A program made the translations under genes and the position numbers. 64,000 nucleotides of DNA from Cognataquiflexum rubidum (GTDB lineage Bacteria; Bacteroidota; Bacteroidia; Cytophagales; Cyclobacteriaceae): contig NZ_JAKZAL010000006.1 of assembly GCF_022538115.1 (NCBI RefSeq), positions 62,001-126,000 on the forward strand, written 5' to 3'. Each line of letters begins with the position of its first letter. The stretch's first letter is position 1. Under the pieces are notes generated by a model. It worked only from the letters and a program-made list of their open reading frames with translations, had not been told where the DNA came from and did no database searches. Below, piece by piece: positions 35,625-45,259 of this stretch.

Positions 35625-36575
35625 ATGAATAAACATCTTGACACAAACCGCTCCTTAACACCCTCTGTCGCAATCGTTCTTATTAATTGGAATAATTATG
35701 CAGATAGCAAATTGTGCCTGAATTCTTTGAAAAAATGTATTTATAAAAATTTTAAAGTGATTGTCGTTGACAACAACTCTCAGGATGGTTCCGGTCAAAT
35801 TCTAAAAGAGGAGTTTGGAGATTTTGCAATATTTCTTTTCAATAAAGAAAACCTTGGCTTCTCAGGGGGAAATAACGTGGGGATTAGATATGCCTTGGAG
35901 AGGGGATTTGATTACGTTATGGAGCTCAATAATGATACAGAAGTTGAACCAAACTTTCTGGATAAGCTGATTGATTCTATAGATGGCAGGCCGGAATATG
36001 GAGCTGTCCAACCATTAATTTATTACAATGGATCTAGACGAAACATAATCTGGAATGCCGGAGGGACATTAATTGATTTTTTGGGGCTTTCGCTGACCCG
36101 GAAGGAAGGAAGGAAAAACCCGGGAAATTTAAAAGGAGAGGATATTGATTGGATTACAGGATGTGCTTTTTTGATTAAATCCGATGTTCTCAAAAAAGTA
36201 GGATTACTTAAGGAATTTTTTTTCTTCGGCTCTTTTGAAGATGTGGACCTTTCTGTAAGGATTAAAGATCACGGATTTAAATTATGGTTCGAGCCATCAT
36301 CTGTAATTTACCATACTGCCGGGAATTCTTCCAAAACCAAAGAAAAAGGCAAAGAAGGTTTCCTCAATCCCCAGGTGCACTACCTTGTGCAACGTAACCA
36401 AATCATCTTTATCAAACACCACACAAAGTTATTTTTTATACCTTTGGCACTTGCTTTTCAATTTGTAAAAATTATCGGCAATTCCGCTTATTTTATAATT
36501 AGGCGAAGACCTAAGAAATTGAAATTGGCATGGAAAGGATTTAAAGATGGATTATTAAAAAAATACAATGATTAA
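35625..36575 (+). CDS. Family 2 glycosyltransferase
   Basis: 316 residues. GT-A fold: VAIVLINWNN near 15-24, VIVVDNNSQDGS near 45-56, and the DxD-like ELNNDTEVEP near 105-114. Then ITGCAFLIKSDVLKKVG and SFEDVDLSVR, the family 2 acceptor/ED block. It matches rhamnosyltransferase-like GT2 enzymes (family knowledge). The C-terminal 70 residues carry basic and hydrophobic segments that may associate with the membrane. Its 3' end overlaps the next gene by eight bases. This stretch is visibly more AT-rich than the export genes, which could mean later acquisition (inference). Confidence 0.93.
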   Translation: MNKHLDTNRSLTPSVAIVLINWNNYADSKLCLNSLKKCIYKNFKVIVVDNNSQDGSGQILKEEFGDFAIFLFNKENLGFSGGNNVGIRYALERGFDYVMELNNDTEVEPNFLDKLIDSIDGRPEYGAVQPLIYYNGSRRNIIWNAGGTLIDFLGLSLTRKEGRKNPGNLKGEDIDWITGCAFLIKSDVLKKVGLLKEFFFFGSFEDVDLSVRIKDHGFKLWFEPSSVIYHTAGNSSKTKEKGKEGFLNPQVHYLVQRNQIIFIKHHTKLFFIPLALAFQFVKIIGNSAYFIIRRRPKKLKLAWKGFKDGLLKKYND

Positions 36576-37356
36576 CATTGAAGAGATTGAAAATAGGGTG
36601 AAGGACTTCAGAAATTCAATCCCCTTTCCCCACATGATTATCGATGAGTTTGTTGAAAGAAATCTTGCTGAAAGTTTATCAGATGAGTTTCCAGATATTG
36701 ATGACAGTAGTCTTTTTAATTATTCCAATCCATTGGAAAAAAAGTCCGCCTTGAATGACTGGAATAAATTTCCTTCAAGCACATATAAACTTTTTGAATT
36801 TCTTTGTTCGGAATTTTTTGTTTCATACCTGAGCAAAACCCTAGGCATCAAACTTTATCCGGATTTTGGACTACATGGCGGCGGGTGGCATATGCATCCG
36901 GATGGAGGTAAATTAAACCCGCATTTAGATTATAACATTCATCCCAAACTGGGACTTCAAAGACGGATAAATCTTATAATTTATTTATCTAAAAACTGGG
37001 AGCCTGAATTTGGAGGTCATTTTGGTCTTTGGAGTAATAACCCTGTTACAAACAAACCTGAAAAATTAGAAAAAGAAGTAGAGATAAAATTCAATAGGGC
37101 TGTTTTATTCGATACTACCTATAAGTCTTGGCATGGACTCAGCCGGCAAGTGAACACCGGAGGAAAAAACATAAGAAAATCCCTGGCGATTTATTATTTA
37201 TGTGATCCTCCTGAAGGTACTGAAGTGAGGGAAAGAGCACTCTATGCAGCTACTGAGGATCAAAAAGACAACCCTGATATTGAGGACCTTATCCAAAAAA
37301 GAGCACATAACTTATTTTATAAAGACCACTATATCACGAAAAGCAACGATAAATGA
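36568..37356 (+). CDS. 2-oxoglutarate/Fe(II)-dependent oxygenase, first of two
   Basis: 262 residues. The iron facial triad is visible: His119-x-Asp121 in NPHLDYN and His189 in SWHGL; Arg203 in IRKSLAIYY is the likely 2-oxoglutarate anchor. The fold resembles prolyl-4-hydroxylase-type enzymes found in glycan and secondary-metabolite clusters. It overlaps the upstream GT2 gene by eight bases and should act with it. A distant paralogue with the same layout is encoded at 41743-42519, five genes downstream. The substrate is unknown; a sugar or aglycone hydroxylation is a guess. Confidence 0.85.
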   Translation: MINIEEIENRVKDFRNSIPFPHMIIDEFVERNLAESLSDEFPDIDDSSLFNYSNPLEKKSALNDWNKFPSSTYKLFEFLCSEFFVSYLSKTLGIKLYPDFGLHGGGWHMHPDGGKLNPHLDYNIHPKLGLQRRINLIIYLSKNWEPEFGGHFGLWSNNPVTNKPEKLEKEVEIKFNRAVLFDTTYKSWHGLSRQVNTGGKNIRKSLAIYYLCDPPEGTEVRERALYAATEDQKDNPDIEDLIQKRAHNLFYKDHYITKSNDK

Positions 37357-37707
37357 CCCACAATAATTGAATGATTGAGAGTATTCTAGCGCTGGTTTTT
37401 GATATGTCAAAAGAGAAGGACTTACTTTGAGAAAGTTTATGATATTGAAAACATGGGTAATTTAAATTGCGCTAAATGAACCTAATCGGGATGTTTAAGT
37501 TTGAAAAGTTCAACCTTATCTATCAATCATGAGGATCTCTCCATATTTAGATGCCCTGCTTTTAATAATTACCGGATAATTTTAAACAGACCCTCCGGTA
37601 TTACGAAAAGTAAGTTTTTTTTGGAATATATTATGGGTAGAAAATGTCATGGAAAATTGCCTCTTGACAAATATTGTTACTTTGATTTGCCAAAATCCTG
37701 AAAGCCG
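37357..37707. other. AT-rich gap inside locus 1, no gene supported
   Basis: A 351-bp gap of low-GC sequence between oxygenase and polymerase genes. A 66-codon reading with a TTG start (37501-37701) runs through it but its product looks random, and it ends in-frame four codons before the polymerase TTG start. No hairpin or repeat seen. It could be a decayed gene or a promoter region. Confidence 0.45.
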
Positions 37708-39105
37708 TTGATCGAATATTTCCTATTTATTTTTGTCATTTTGGGTTTTGTGCCCCTTTTGTACTATACCCTGCAGGCCATGGTCTTCCGGGGAAAGTGG
37801 GAATATATAATTTATTTCATTTTGGCCTACCTCCCTTTTCACATCACGGTAATGAGTATTGTCTATCAGGCTACCCATTCACCTGTGGCTGTTTTGATTT
37901 TTCAATCGACCAAAGATATTTTAGTCCTGTTAGGCATCTTGCTATTCTTCCTTTACAATAGAAATATTTTTAACTATCCGCTCAGGTTAAATAAGGTAGA
38001 TTGGATATTTACAGGTTTTATCGGACTTGCCTTCCTGTACATGATTTTACCGCTCGGTGAAACGGCTTTTATCAATAAAGTATTTTATTTTAAAAATATG
38101 CTCATTCCTACTTTAGTTTATTTTTTGGGCAGAAATTCAAAATTTAATGCACAAGAAATTTCCAAGGTGTTCCGGATCGTTTTCACCATTGCTATTGCAG
38201 CCTTTCTTTTCAATGTGTTGGAAAAGTTGATAGACACCCACATCCAAAGTTATACCGGATATGCTTTATTCATTCAAGGAATCAATCAAATTGAACCTAC
38301 CGGGAATTTTGGCCTTCAATGGACATTTGAAACACAGGCCACGACCAAACGTTTTGCTTCTTTTTTTGCAGACCCCCTTGAATTGGCAAGCTCGGTTTTG
38401 ATGGGTTTTGCAGCAGGCTTGATATGGTTTTTGACAAGCAAAAGGGAATATTCCATACCCTATTTGGTAGTGATGGCTTGTTCTATGGGCAGCCTGATTT
38501 TCTCTTCCTCAAGAGCTGCTTTCGCTGCTTTTTTTATCATGATTTTTTTTATTGCCATAGTTTTCAAACTTTACAAACTGGTGCTTTTTGGGCTTTCAGG
38601 AGCTTTGACATTTGTGGTATTCATCCTGTTTTTTGCCTCGGAGGATTTCTATTACTTTGTGGTAGATACGCTTACATTTCAAAATGCTTCCAGTGCCGGA
38701 CATGTATTGGAATGGCTGATGGCATTGGAGTCGATGATAGAAAATCCATTGGGGATTGGACTAGCCATGAGTGGCAATTCCGGAAGTGTGACGGACGAGG
38801 TCCGGGTAGGTGGTGAAAATCAATTTCTGATCTATGGGGTGCAGTTGGGATTTATAGGCATGGGAATGTATATCCTTCTTTTGTATTATTCAATTACTTA
38901 CAGCCTGAAAGTCTTCAGAGAGGAAGGAAATGTCATGACAGCCAGGGTGGCATTTACAGCCGCTTCGGTCAAAATAGGAATGCTCCTGCCCTTATTTACG
39001 GCAAATGCTGAAATGTATGGTTATGTAAGTTGGGTATCCTGGTGGATGGTTGGCTATGCCATGAACCATCTTCCCAAAGCAAAAACCACTCATGGAGAAG
39101 CCTAA
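37708..39105 (+). CDS. O-antigen ligase/polymerase-type membrane protein
   Basis: 465 residues, about eleven membrane helices. Starting at a TTG (an in-frame stop lies three codons upstream, and the next ATG would cut off the first helix). The large periplasmic loop and the motifs FSSSRAAFAAF near 265-275 and AGHVLEWLMALES near 330-342 fit the Wzy/O-antigen-ligase family, which polymerises or ligates lipid-linked repeat units (established). A glycosyltransferase gene overlaps its end by 14 bases. Being the only such protein in locus 1, it is the likely polymerase. Confidence 0.88.
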   Translation: MIEYFLFIFVILGFVPLLYYTLQAMVFRGKWEYIIYFILAYLPFHITVMSIVYQATHSPVAVLIFQSTKDILVLLGILLFFLYNRNIFNYPLRLNKVDWIFTGFIGLAFLYMILPLGETAFINKVFYFKNMLIPTLVYFLGRNSKFNAQEISKVFRIVFTIAIAAFLFNVLEKLIDTHIQSYTGYALFIQGINQIEPTGNFGLQWTFETQATTKRFASFFADPLELASSVLMGFAAGLIWFLTSKREYSIPYLVVMACSMGSLIFSSSRAAFAAFFIMIFFIAIVFKLYKLVLFGLSGALTFVVFILFFASEDFYYFVVDTLTFQNASSAGHVLEWLMALESMIENPLGIGLAMSGNSGSVTDEVRVGGENQFLIYGVQLGFIGMGMYILLLYYSITYSLKVFREEGNVMTARVAFTAASVKIGMLLPLFTANAEMYGYVSWVSWWMVGYAMNHLPKAKTTHGEA

Positions 39106-40222
39106 AATCCTGATAGATGTATATTACCTGCATGTTGCGCAGACAGGCATCAGGACTTATATCATTTCCTTGTGCGAGGAGATTTTAAGGAGGAAAGAGA
39201 CAGCGTTTGACTACATCATCACACCTGATTTTGATACGGTCAGAAACAAATCATTTTTTAAAGGAAATACCTCCAAGTGGAAAAACATGCTCTTCCAGCT
39301 TCTCTATTTCTTCAGAAAACAGATCTCTTTGCCTATTCTTTCCTATTATCACAAGGCTGATCTGGTTTTTAGCCCGGACATATTGAGTCCGATTTGGGGT
39401 AGAGGCAAAAAAGTATCGGTCATCCATGACACCTTCTTTTGGGATACCCCGATACATTACCAAAGGCTTTGGCTGAAATATTTCCTCTATTTTTTGGAAA
39501 AAGGATTACGGAAAAATGGAGAGATCATCACGATTACCCAATTTTCAAAAATGAGAATACAGGACTTGCGGGCTTTCAAATCCATTCCCATCAGGGTAGT
39601 CTATCAGGCATCAGGTATAACACGTAAGGCGCATCCGTCTGAAGTAAACTCTAGTGTATCAACCCGGTATTTTCTCCATGTTGGGGTCTTAGAAAAAAGA
39701 AAAAACCTCGGTATGCTCATCACAGCTTTTGGTACTTTGGTAAAACAAAGGAGTTATGAAGATATCCGTTTGGTCTTGGTGGGACAAAGAGCGCCTAGAG
39801 AAACCATAGATGCTTATGATGAATTGACTGCTTTGGCAACCTCTATGGGATTGACCGATAAAGTCTATTTTATGGGATATGTGGCTCAGGAAAAACTGGC
39901 AACATACTTCCAAAACGCTTTGGGTTATGTTTTCCCTTCGGCAAATGAAGGTTTTGGGCTTCCGGTTTTGGAGGCTTTCTCTTTCGGACTGCCCGTTATC
40001 ATTTCCAGGCAAGGCGCTTTGATGGAAGTTGCAGGAGATGCTGCTTTGGTTTTGGAAAAAAATGATTCTGAGGCACTTTTTCAGTCGATGAAGCTTTTGG
40101 CAGACGATGCTGTCCTCAGAAAGGAATTGGGTGAAAAAGGGAGAATCAGGTTGAAGGAATTTTCCACGGAGAAGTTTTTCCTATCTTTGGAGCAGGCATT
40201 TAAAGAAATTCTGAATGGGTAA
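39092..40222 (+). CDS. GT4-family glycosyltransferase
   Basis: 376 residues. GT-B fold, with the C-terminal donor-binding block [18 protein letters not shown] near 190-207 and the [17 protein letters not shown] motif near 288-302, where two glutamates seven residues apart define the GT4 group. These retaining enzymes use nucleotide sugars (established). The N-terminal acceptor half includes [13 protein letters not shown]. Overlap of 14 bases with the polymerase gene and eight bases with the acyltransferase gene shows tight translational coupling. Confidence 0.93.
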   Translation: MEKPKILIDVYYLHVAQTGIRTYIISLCEEILRRKETAFDYIITPDFDTVRNKSFFKGNTSKWKNMLFQLLYFFRKQISLPILSYYHKADLVFSPDILSPIWGRGKKVSVIHDTFFWDTPIHYQRLWLKYFLYFLEKGLRKNGEIITITQFSKMRIQDLRAFKSIPIRVVYQASGITRKAHPSEVNSSVSTRYFLHVGVLEKRKNLGMLITAFGTLVKQRSYEDIRLVLVGQRAPRETIDAYDELTALATSMGLTDKVYFMGYVAQEKLATYFQNALGYVFPSANEGFGLPVLEAFSFGLPVIISRQGALMEVAGDAALVLEKNDSEALFQSMKLLADDAVLRKELGEKGRIRLKEFSTEKFFLSLEQAFKEILNG

Positions 40223-40922
40223 TTTCCTCGGCAAAACCATTACTAAACTCACCGGCATTGACCTCAGCGACCGCTTTGGAGGGGAATGGGACTCGTTTTC
40301 CACCTTGGGGGTGATGCTCAGGATGGGGATTTGGATGGTGAGGGGGATGTGGGTAAGGTGGAGGTTTGGTGCTGCCAAAGGGCTTTTTTTGATCGGAAAA
40401 GGCGTCACCATCAGACAAGCGCCTTATATCCACGTAGGCAGGAATTTCATTGCCCAAGACCACTGCGAGATCAATGGACTTTCCCAAAAGGGATTGGTCT
40501 TCGGGGACAAAGTCACCATTGGAAGTTATGCCATCATCCGGCCTACAAACCTCTATGGAGGAGAAGCCGGCGTCGGACTGAAAGTCGGAAACAACAGCAA
40601 CATCGGACCTTACGCCTATATCGGCTGCTCGGGATATATTGAGATCGGAGACAATGTGATGATGTCTCCACGGGTCAGCATCTATTCAGAAAACCATAAT
40701 TTTTCGGATCCATCGCTACCCATGATCGAGCAGGGCGTAACCCGCTCATTTGTCAAAATAGAAGACGATTGTTGGATCGCAGCCAACTCCATTATTCTGG
40801 CAGGAGTGACTGTGGGAAAGGGTTCGGTGGTTGCGGCCGGAAGTGTCGTCACCAAAGATGTGCCCCCTTACAGTATCGTAGGGGGAAACCCTGCCAAAAT
40901 TATCAAAAGTAGAAATCAATGA
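40215..40922 (+). CDS. Left-handed beta-helix acyltransferase (hexapeptide)
   Basis: 235 residues. After an N-terminal helical region of about 70 residues, hexapeptide repeats form a left-handed beta-helix ([47 protein letters not shown], then [43 protein letters not shown]). The ENHNF segment near 158 carries the likely catalytic His. Such enzymes acetylate sugars in polysaccharide loci (established for the fold), here probably modifying the locus 1 glycan. It overlaps the genes on both sides. Confidence 0.93.
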   Translation: MGNFLGKTITKLTGIDLSDRFGGEWDSFSTLGVMLRMGIWMVRGMWVRWRFGAAKGLFLIGKGVTIRQAPYIHVGRNFIAQDHCEINGLSQKGLVFGDKVTIGSYAIIRPTNLYGGEAGVGLKVGNNSNIGPYAYIGCSGYIEIGDNVMMSPRVSIYSENHNFSDPSLPMIEQGVTRSFVKIEDDCWIAANSIILAGVTVGKGSVVAAGSVVTKDVPPYSIVGGNPAKIIKSRNQ

Positions 40923-41677
40923 AGACCAACACGGTAGAAACCTGGAAACATTTCGGCAAAGAAGATCCTTATTATGGGGTACTATCGGATCCAAAATACA
41001 AGTCTGAAAATATTACAGATAAAGGATTGTCTGAATTTTTTGCAACCGGGGAAACCTATGTCTCTGAGACATTGCATAGAATCAAACGGCTTTATGACAC
41101 TGATTTGTCCAATGCTGCTATCCTCGATTTTGGCTGTGGTGTAGGGCGTTTGGCAATTCCCTTTTCTTTTCTCACAAAAAATAAGACTGTCGGCATCGAC
41201 GTTTCGCCGGAGATTTTGGAAAAGGCCAAAGTCCATGCCATTGAAATGGGCACCAAAAACGTAGAATTCCTGCTTTCTGAAGGCAAAACCCTACCCAATA
41301 CCGGCAAGTTTGATTTTATCAATTCCTACATCGTCCTACAGCATATTGAGACCAAGGCCGGAATGGCAATCATCCAACAGCTGTTGGACAGGCTTGAAAT
41401 CGGGGGCATCATGCAGATTCAGGCAACGTACGGGAATAATTGGCCCAAGATCAAGTATTATCATTATTACCTGAGGGCGCATTATGCCCTGTATAACTTT
41501 GTCTATTCCAGTCTCAAAAACAGGAAACTGGAAGCTGAGCCAATGATGCAGATGAACCCCTATGACCCAAAGGTGCTTTTCAAGCTTTTTTCAAAATATT
41601 CTGATTCCATCCATGTGGAATTGACAGACCACACCGGATTCTTGGGAGCTTCCTACATGTTCAAAAGGGAATTCTGA
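40919..41677 (+). CDS. SAM-dependent methyltransferase
   Basis: 252 residues. SAM motif I is [14 protein letters not shown] near 62-75, with [13 protein letters not shown] as the second-strand acidic residue and [12 protein letters not shown] as the post-II block. It overlaps the acyltransferase gene by four bases (ATGA), so it is co-translated and likely methylates the same sugar or glycan (inference). The C-terminal part has [16 protein letters not shown], typical of small-molecule methyltransferases. The exact acceptor is unknown. Confidence 0.9.
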   Translation: MKTNTVETWKHFGKEDPYYGVLSDPKYKSENITDKGLSEFFATGETYVSETLHRIKRLYDTDLSNAAILDFGCGVGRLAIPFSFLTKNKTVGIDVSPEILEKAKVHAIEMGTKNVEFLLSEGKTLPNTGKFDFINSYIVLQHIETKAGMAIIQQLLDRLEIGGIMQIQATYGNNWPKIKYYHYYLRAHYALYNFVYSSLKNRKLEAEPMMQMNPYDPKVLFKLFSKYSDSIHVELTDHTGFLGASYMFKREF

Positions 41678-41742
41678 CAGGCACCTTTCATAAATTGATA
41701 AAATCAGCAATATTTATAAACTGATCCTTAACTAAGAGTTAT

Positions 41743-42519
41743 ATGATTAATTTTGATGAGATAGAAAAAAACTTAGAGCGGTTTAGATTAGCCTACCTTA
41801 CAGCCCAGCCATTTCCACATTTGGTCATTGATAATTTTTGTGATGAGGCCAAGCTGACTGCTGCCTACAATTCAATTCCGGAATTGAGTAACAAAAGCCG
41901 GGATTATGTTTTTGCCAACAATAAGTTTGAAAAATCAAATTACAAGGAACTTTGTCCCGAACTGAATGAACTATACGAGGATTATAGCTCGGAAAGATTC
42001 AATAAACTGCTTTCTTTCATTACCTCCAAAGAGGTATTTGTAGATCCCAAAAACTTTGGTGGAGGTCTCCACCAAGGAAAAAAGAATAGTTTTTTGGATA
42101 TGCACCTCGACTTCAACTACCACCCACTTCACAAAGATTGGTACCGGGAACTCAACCTGTTGCTCTACCTCAACAAAGACTGGAAACCCGAATATAAGGG
42201 CAGCCTCAAAATCTTGGACCTGAGGACAGGTAAAGAAGCAGAGATCGAAGTTCCGTTTAACAGGTTGATTATCCAGCAATGTGCCCCATATACGCTGCAT
42301 GGATATGATATGACTTCTTTTCCTGACGGCAAATACCGGACTTCCATTGCAACTTACGCCTACCAGGTCCACAAGCACAAGATCGAAAAAATCAGGACGA
42401 CGGATTGGCATCCAAAAGAAGACTCCGGACTTTTGAAAAAATTATTGGCAAAAAATTATAATTTTTTGGTTCAATCGAAAAACAAATTATTTGGTAGTGC
42501 CACGGCCAAGAACCAATAA
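41743..42519 (+). CDS. 2-oxoglutarate/Fe(II)-dependent oxygenase, second of two
   Basis: 258 residues. Iron ligands His121-x-Asp123 in DMHLDFN and His186 in TLHGYD; Arg199 in YRTSIATYAY binds 2-oxoglutarate. Layout and motif spacing match the enzyme at 36568-37356: both start MIN-F/I-x-EIE, have a PFPH box near 20-27 and share NxxxYLxKxWxPE. They are therefore distant paralogues, not copies. It lies between the methyltransferase and a glycosyltransferase, 66 bp after the former and 13 bp before the latter. Substrate unknown; a glycan or its lipid-linked precursor is possible. Confidence 0.85.
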   Translation: MINFDEIEKNLERFRLAYLTAQPFPHLVIDNFCDEAKLTAAYNSIPELSNKSRDYVFANNKFEKSNYKELCPELNELYEDYSSERFNKLLSFITSKEVFVDPKNFGGGLHQGKKNSFLDMHLDFNYHPLHKDWYRELNLLLYLNKDWKPEYKGSLKILDLRTGKEAEIEVPFNRLIIQQCAPYTLHGYDMTSFPDGKYRTSIATYAYQVHKHKIEKIRTTDWHPKEDSGLLKKLLAKNYNFLVQSKNKLFGSATAKNQ

Positions 42520-42532
42520 ATAAAACTTTATA

Positions 42533-43690
42533 ATGCCAGGTAAAAATGTTTTGGTCATACACAGTGCGGCCGATTTGTATGGTGCAAGTAAAAATCTAGT
42601 CAGATCCCTTGTTGCCTTTCAAAAAATAGATTGGAATCCCATTACCATCTTACCCAATGAAGGCCCTCTTGTCCAGGAAATCAAAAATCTTGGATTGGAA
42701 GTGATCATCCTAGATCACGGTGTCATTCGGAGACAAAACTTAAGTTTGAAAGGGATCATAGCGCTGTTGAGGCAACTTGCCAACTCCTTCAAAATTTTGA
42801 ATAGATTGATGAAAGAGCGAGGAGTATCTCTCATCTATACTAATTCCAACGCCAATGTGGTGGGGGGTTTGCTATCGCGGTGGACCAATACGAAACATAT
42901 TTGGCATGTCCACGAAATCATCAACCATCCCAAATGGTTCAAAGTAGCCCTAGAACTGTATAATAGATTTTTTGGAGATATGCTCTTGTGTGTTTCACAA
43001 GCCGTCATTGACAACCATCCTTTAACCCCAAAGAGTAAGTTAAATCTGCTGTATAACGGCATTGACACCCGACCCTTTCTCAAAACCGCTTCCAATCTAA
43101 AACAAGAACTTGGCCTTAAGGAAAATGTGATCCTTATCGGTATGGTGGCGAGGGTAAGCTTTTGGAAGGGGCAAAAATATTTCCTCGATGTGGCTTCAGT
43201 TTTAGTAAAATCCAATCCCAACCTTCATTTTATAATGGTAGGCGATGCATTTACCGGATATGAGTATTTATATGAAGAAAACCGCGCACATCTCGAGAAA
43301 CTCGGCCTAAAAGACCATGTGACAGACTTGGGTTTTAGGACTGACATTACAAATATCTTAGGCGGTTTGGATATCTTTATGCTTCCGTCTATCCTTCCGG
43401 ATCCTTTGCCTACCACGGTTTTGGAAGCAATGGCAGCCGGCAAACCTGTTGTGGCCACAAGCCATGGTGGAGCTGTAGAAATGGTCCAAAGTGGTGAAAC
43501 AGGATATTTGGTCCCTTGGGACAATGCCGAGAAAGCAGCAGCATCTTTTCAAATCCTTATTGATAGTCCCGAGAAAAGATTGGTCATGGGGGAAAAAGGA
43601 GCTCAAAGAATAAAAGACCATTTTTCGATAGAAAAATATATTGCCAATTTTGGAGAGATAATTTCTACAGTTACCGCACAAAAATCATAA
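42533..43690 (+). CDS. GT4-family glycosyltransferase
   Basis: 385 residues with GT-B fold. The N-terminal part starts VLVIHSAADLYGASKNLVRSL. The C-terminal donor domain carries MVARVSFWKGQKYFLDVA near 204-221 and LPTTVLEAMAAGKPVVATSHGG near 295-316, with the second glutamate of the GT4 motif. Donor and acceptor not decidable. It follows the second oxygenase by 13 bp and belongs to the same operon. Confidence 0.93.
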   Translation: MPGKNVLVIHSAADLYGASKNLVRSLVAFQKIDWNPITILPNEGPLVQEIKNLGLEVIILDHGVIRRQNLSLKGIIALLRQLANSFKILNRLMKERGVSLIYTNSNANVVGGLLSRWTNTKHIWHVHEIINHPKWFKVALELYNRFFGDMLLCVSQAVIDNHPLTPKSKLNLLYNGIDTRPFLKTASNLKQELGLKENVILIGMVARVSFWKGQKYFLDVASVLVKSNPNLHFIMVGDAFTGYEYLYEENRAHLEKLGLKDHVTDLGFRTDITNILGGLDIFMLPSILPDPLPTTVLEAMAAGKPVVATSHGGAVEMVQSGETGYLVPWDNAEKAAASFQILIDSPEKRLVMGEKGAQRIKDHFSIEKYIANFGEIISTVTAQKS

Positions 43691-43778
43691 TGGAAAGGGC
43701 GAAAAGAGGATGATTTTTCACCTATTTTGATGGGTTGAATTCAGATAATTCCTTAGCTGATTGAGAAAAAAAATTATA

Positions 43779-44921
43779 ATGTCCAACCAACCACTGTCCA
43801 GCAACATCAAAATCGCGATCCTTGGATCAAGGGGCTATCCATATGTGTATAGTGGCTACGAAACCCTAGTCAAAGAACTTGGAGAGCGGCTTCAAAAAAG
43901 AGGGGTGGAAGTACATGTCTATTGCCATAGCGCTCTTTTTGCGGACAAACCCAAAAAAGTCAACGGAATTAATCTGGTTTATTTGCCGGCAATTGAACAA
44001 AAGAGCTTGGCACAATTGACCCATTCTTTTTTTTCAATGGTTCACGCCTGTCTTTCAGATGTGGATGTCATCTTTGTGGTCAATAGCGGCAATGGACTTT
44101 TTGGGATCATTTCCAGGATTTTCAGAAAACCCACGGCCATCAATGTGGATGGCTTGGAATGGCTTCGCCCCAAGTGGAAAGGTCTTGGAGCCAAGTATTT
44201 CCTTTTTGCCTCCAGGATGGCCACCAAACTCTATGACAGGATCATCAATGATTCGGATGAAATGCAAAAGGTCTATCAGGAACTTTTCAATGCCCAATCC
44301 ACCGTCATAGCGTATGGTGCCAATCCCACATACCATTCTGACCCAAGTAAAATAGCCAAATGGGGACTGGAAAAAGAGGGGTATTACCTGATAGTCGGAA
44401 GAATGATCCCTGACAACAATGCCGACCTGCTCGTAGAAGGTTTTATCCAGTCTCATTCAACCAGAAAACTGGTCATTGTAGGCGATGTGCCGTATCAGGA
44501 TGCCTATGCCGGTAAACTCAAAAATATAAAAGATGAGCGGCTGATTTTTACGGGTTATGTGACTGACCCAGAGGAACTGAAGGCATTGTATCACAACTGT
44601 TTTGCCTATTTCCACGGACATGAATACGGCGGTACCAACCCAACATTGCTCAAAGCTTTGGGATACGGCTGCGCCATTCTTGCACTCGATACCCGATTTA
44701 GCAGAGAAACCTTGCAAAACGGCAAGCATGGATGGTTTTTCGATAAAAATCCCGCTTCTGTTTCCACTTGGATAGCCAAGGCAGAAAATTCCCCAATAGA
44801 AATGCAGGCGTTAAGGGAGACTGCAAGGGACGGTTTAACCCAAAAATACAATTGGGACCATGTCACCGACCAATACCTGGAGGTTTTTGAAGATTTGAGG
44901 AGGGGGAGTAAGGGGATTTAA
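43779..44921 (+). CDS. Glycosyltransferase with DUF1972 (rhamnosyltransferase-like)
   Basis: 380 residues from MSNQPLSSNI; an upstream TTG in the same frame adds six residues without support. The DUF1972 head, IAILGSRGYPYVYSGYETLVKELGERL near 12-38, is characteristic, followed by a GT-B donor half (LIVGRMIPDNNADLLVEGF, HEYGGTNPTLLKALGYGCAILAL). The family includes Cps2T-type rhamnosyltransferases (established). It is the last gene of locus 1, before the repeat zone, so its 3' side has no operon partner. Confidence 0.92.
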   Translation: MSNQPLSSNIKIAILGSRGYPYVYSGYETLVKELGERLQKRGVEVHVYCHSALFADKPKKVNGINLVYLPAIEQKSLAQLTHSFFSMVHACLSDVDVIFVVNSGNGLFGIISRIFRKPTAINVDGLEWLRPKWKGLGAKYFLFASRMATKLYDRIINDSDEMQKVYQELFNAQSTVIAYGANPTYHSDPSKIAKWGLEKEGYYLIVGRMIPDNNADLLVEGFIQSHSTRKLVIVGDVPYQDAYAGKLKNIKDERLIFTGYVTDPEELKALYHNCFAYFHGHEYGGTNPTLLKALGYGCAILALDTRFSRETLQNGKHGWFFDKNPASVSTWIAKAENSPIEMQALRETARDGLTQKYNWDHVTDQYLEVFEDLRRGSKGI

Positions 44922-44968
44922 ATGTTGTAGTGGTTGTAGTTGTTCTAATTGTTGTCAGGTTGTTGGGT

Positions 44969-45152
44969 TTTCTATTTTCCCGACCGTCATTCTGAACCGC
45001 AGCTTGCGAAGGTGAAGAATCTCTTGGAGTAGTTTCTTAAATGTTGTAAGGTTTTCGAGTTTTCTATTTTTCCGACCGTCATTCTGATCCGCAGCTTGCG
45101 AAGGTGAAGAATCTCTTGGAGTAGTTTCTTAAATGTTGTCAGGTTTTCGGGT
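44969..45152. repeat. 92-bp tandem duplication
   Basis: Two adjacent copies (44969-45060 and 45061-45152), over 90% identical, each containing CCGACCGTCATTCTGA, GAAGGTGAAGAATCTC and TTAAATGTTGT. The preceding bases hold a partial third copy of the AATTGTTGT/AGGTT part. The core (CATTCTGA ... GAAGAATCTC) resembles a short repeat I recall as dispersed in many Bacteroidota genomes. No function known. Confidence 0.7.
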
Positions 45153-45259
45153 TGGGAAAGTTGTAGTTGTTTTAATTGTTGTCGGGTAGTCCGCCGCATG
45201 ATGACAGGGCGGAAAGTTGCAATGGTTCTAATAAGTGTGGTTGTTGGTTTTCTTTTAAA

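Noticed and set aside
37501-37701. 66-codon frame before the polymerase gene
   Set aside because: TTG start, no recognisable pattern and poor composition; treated as spacer.
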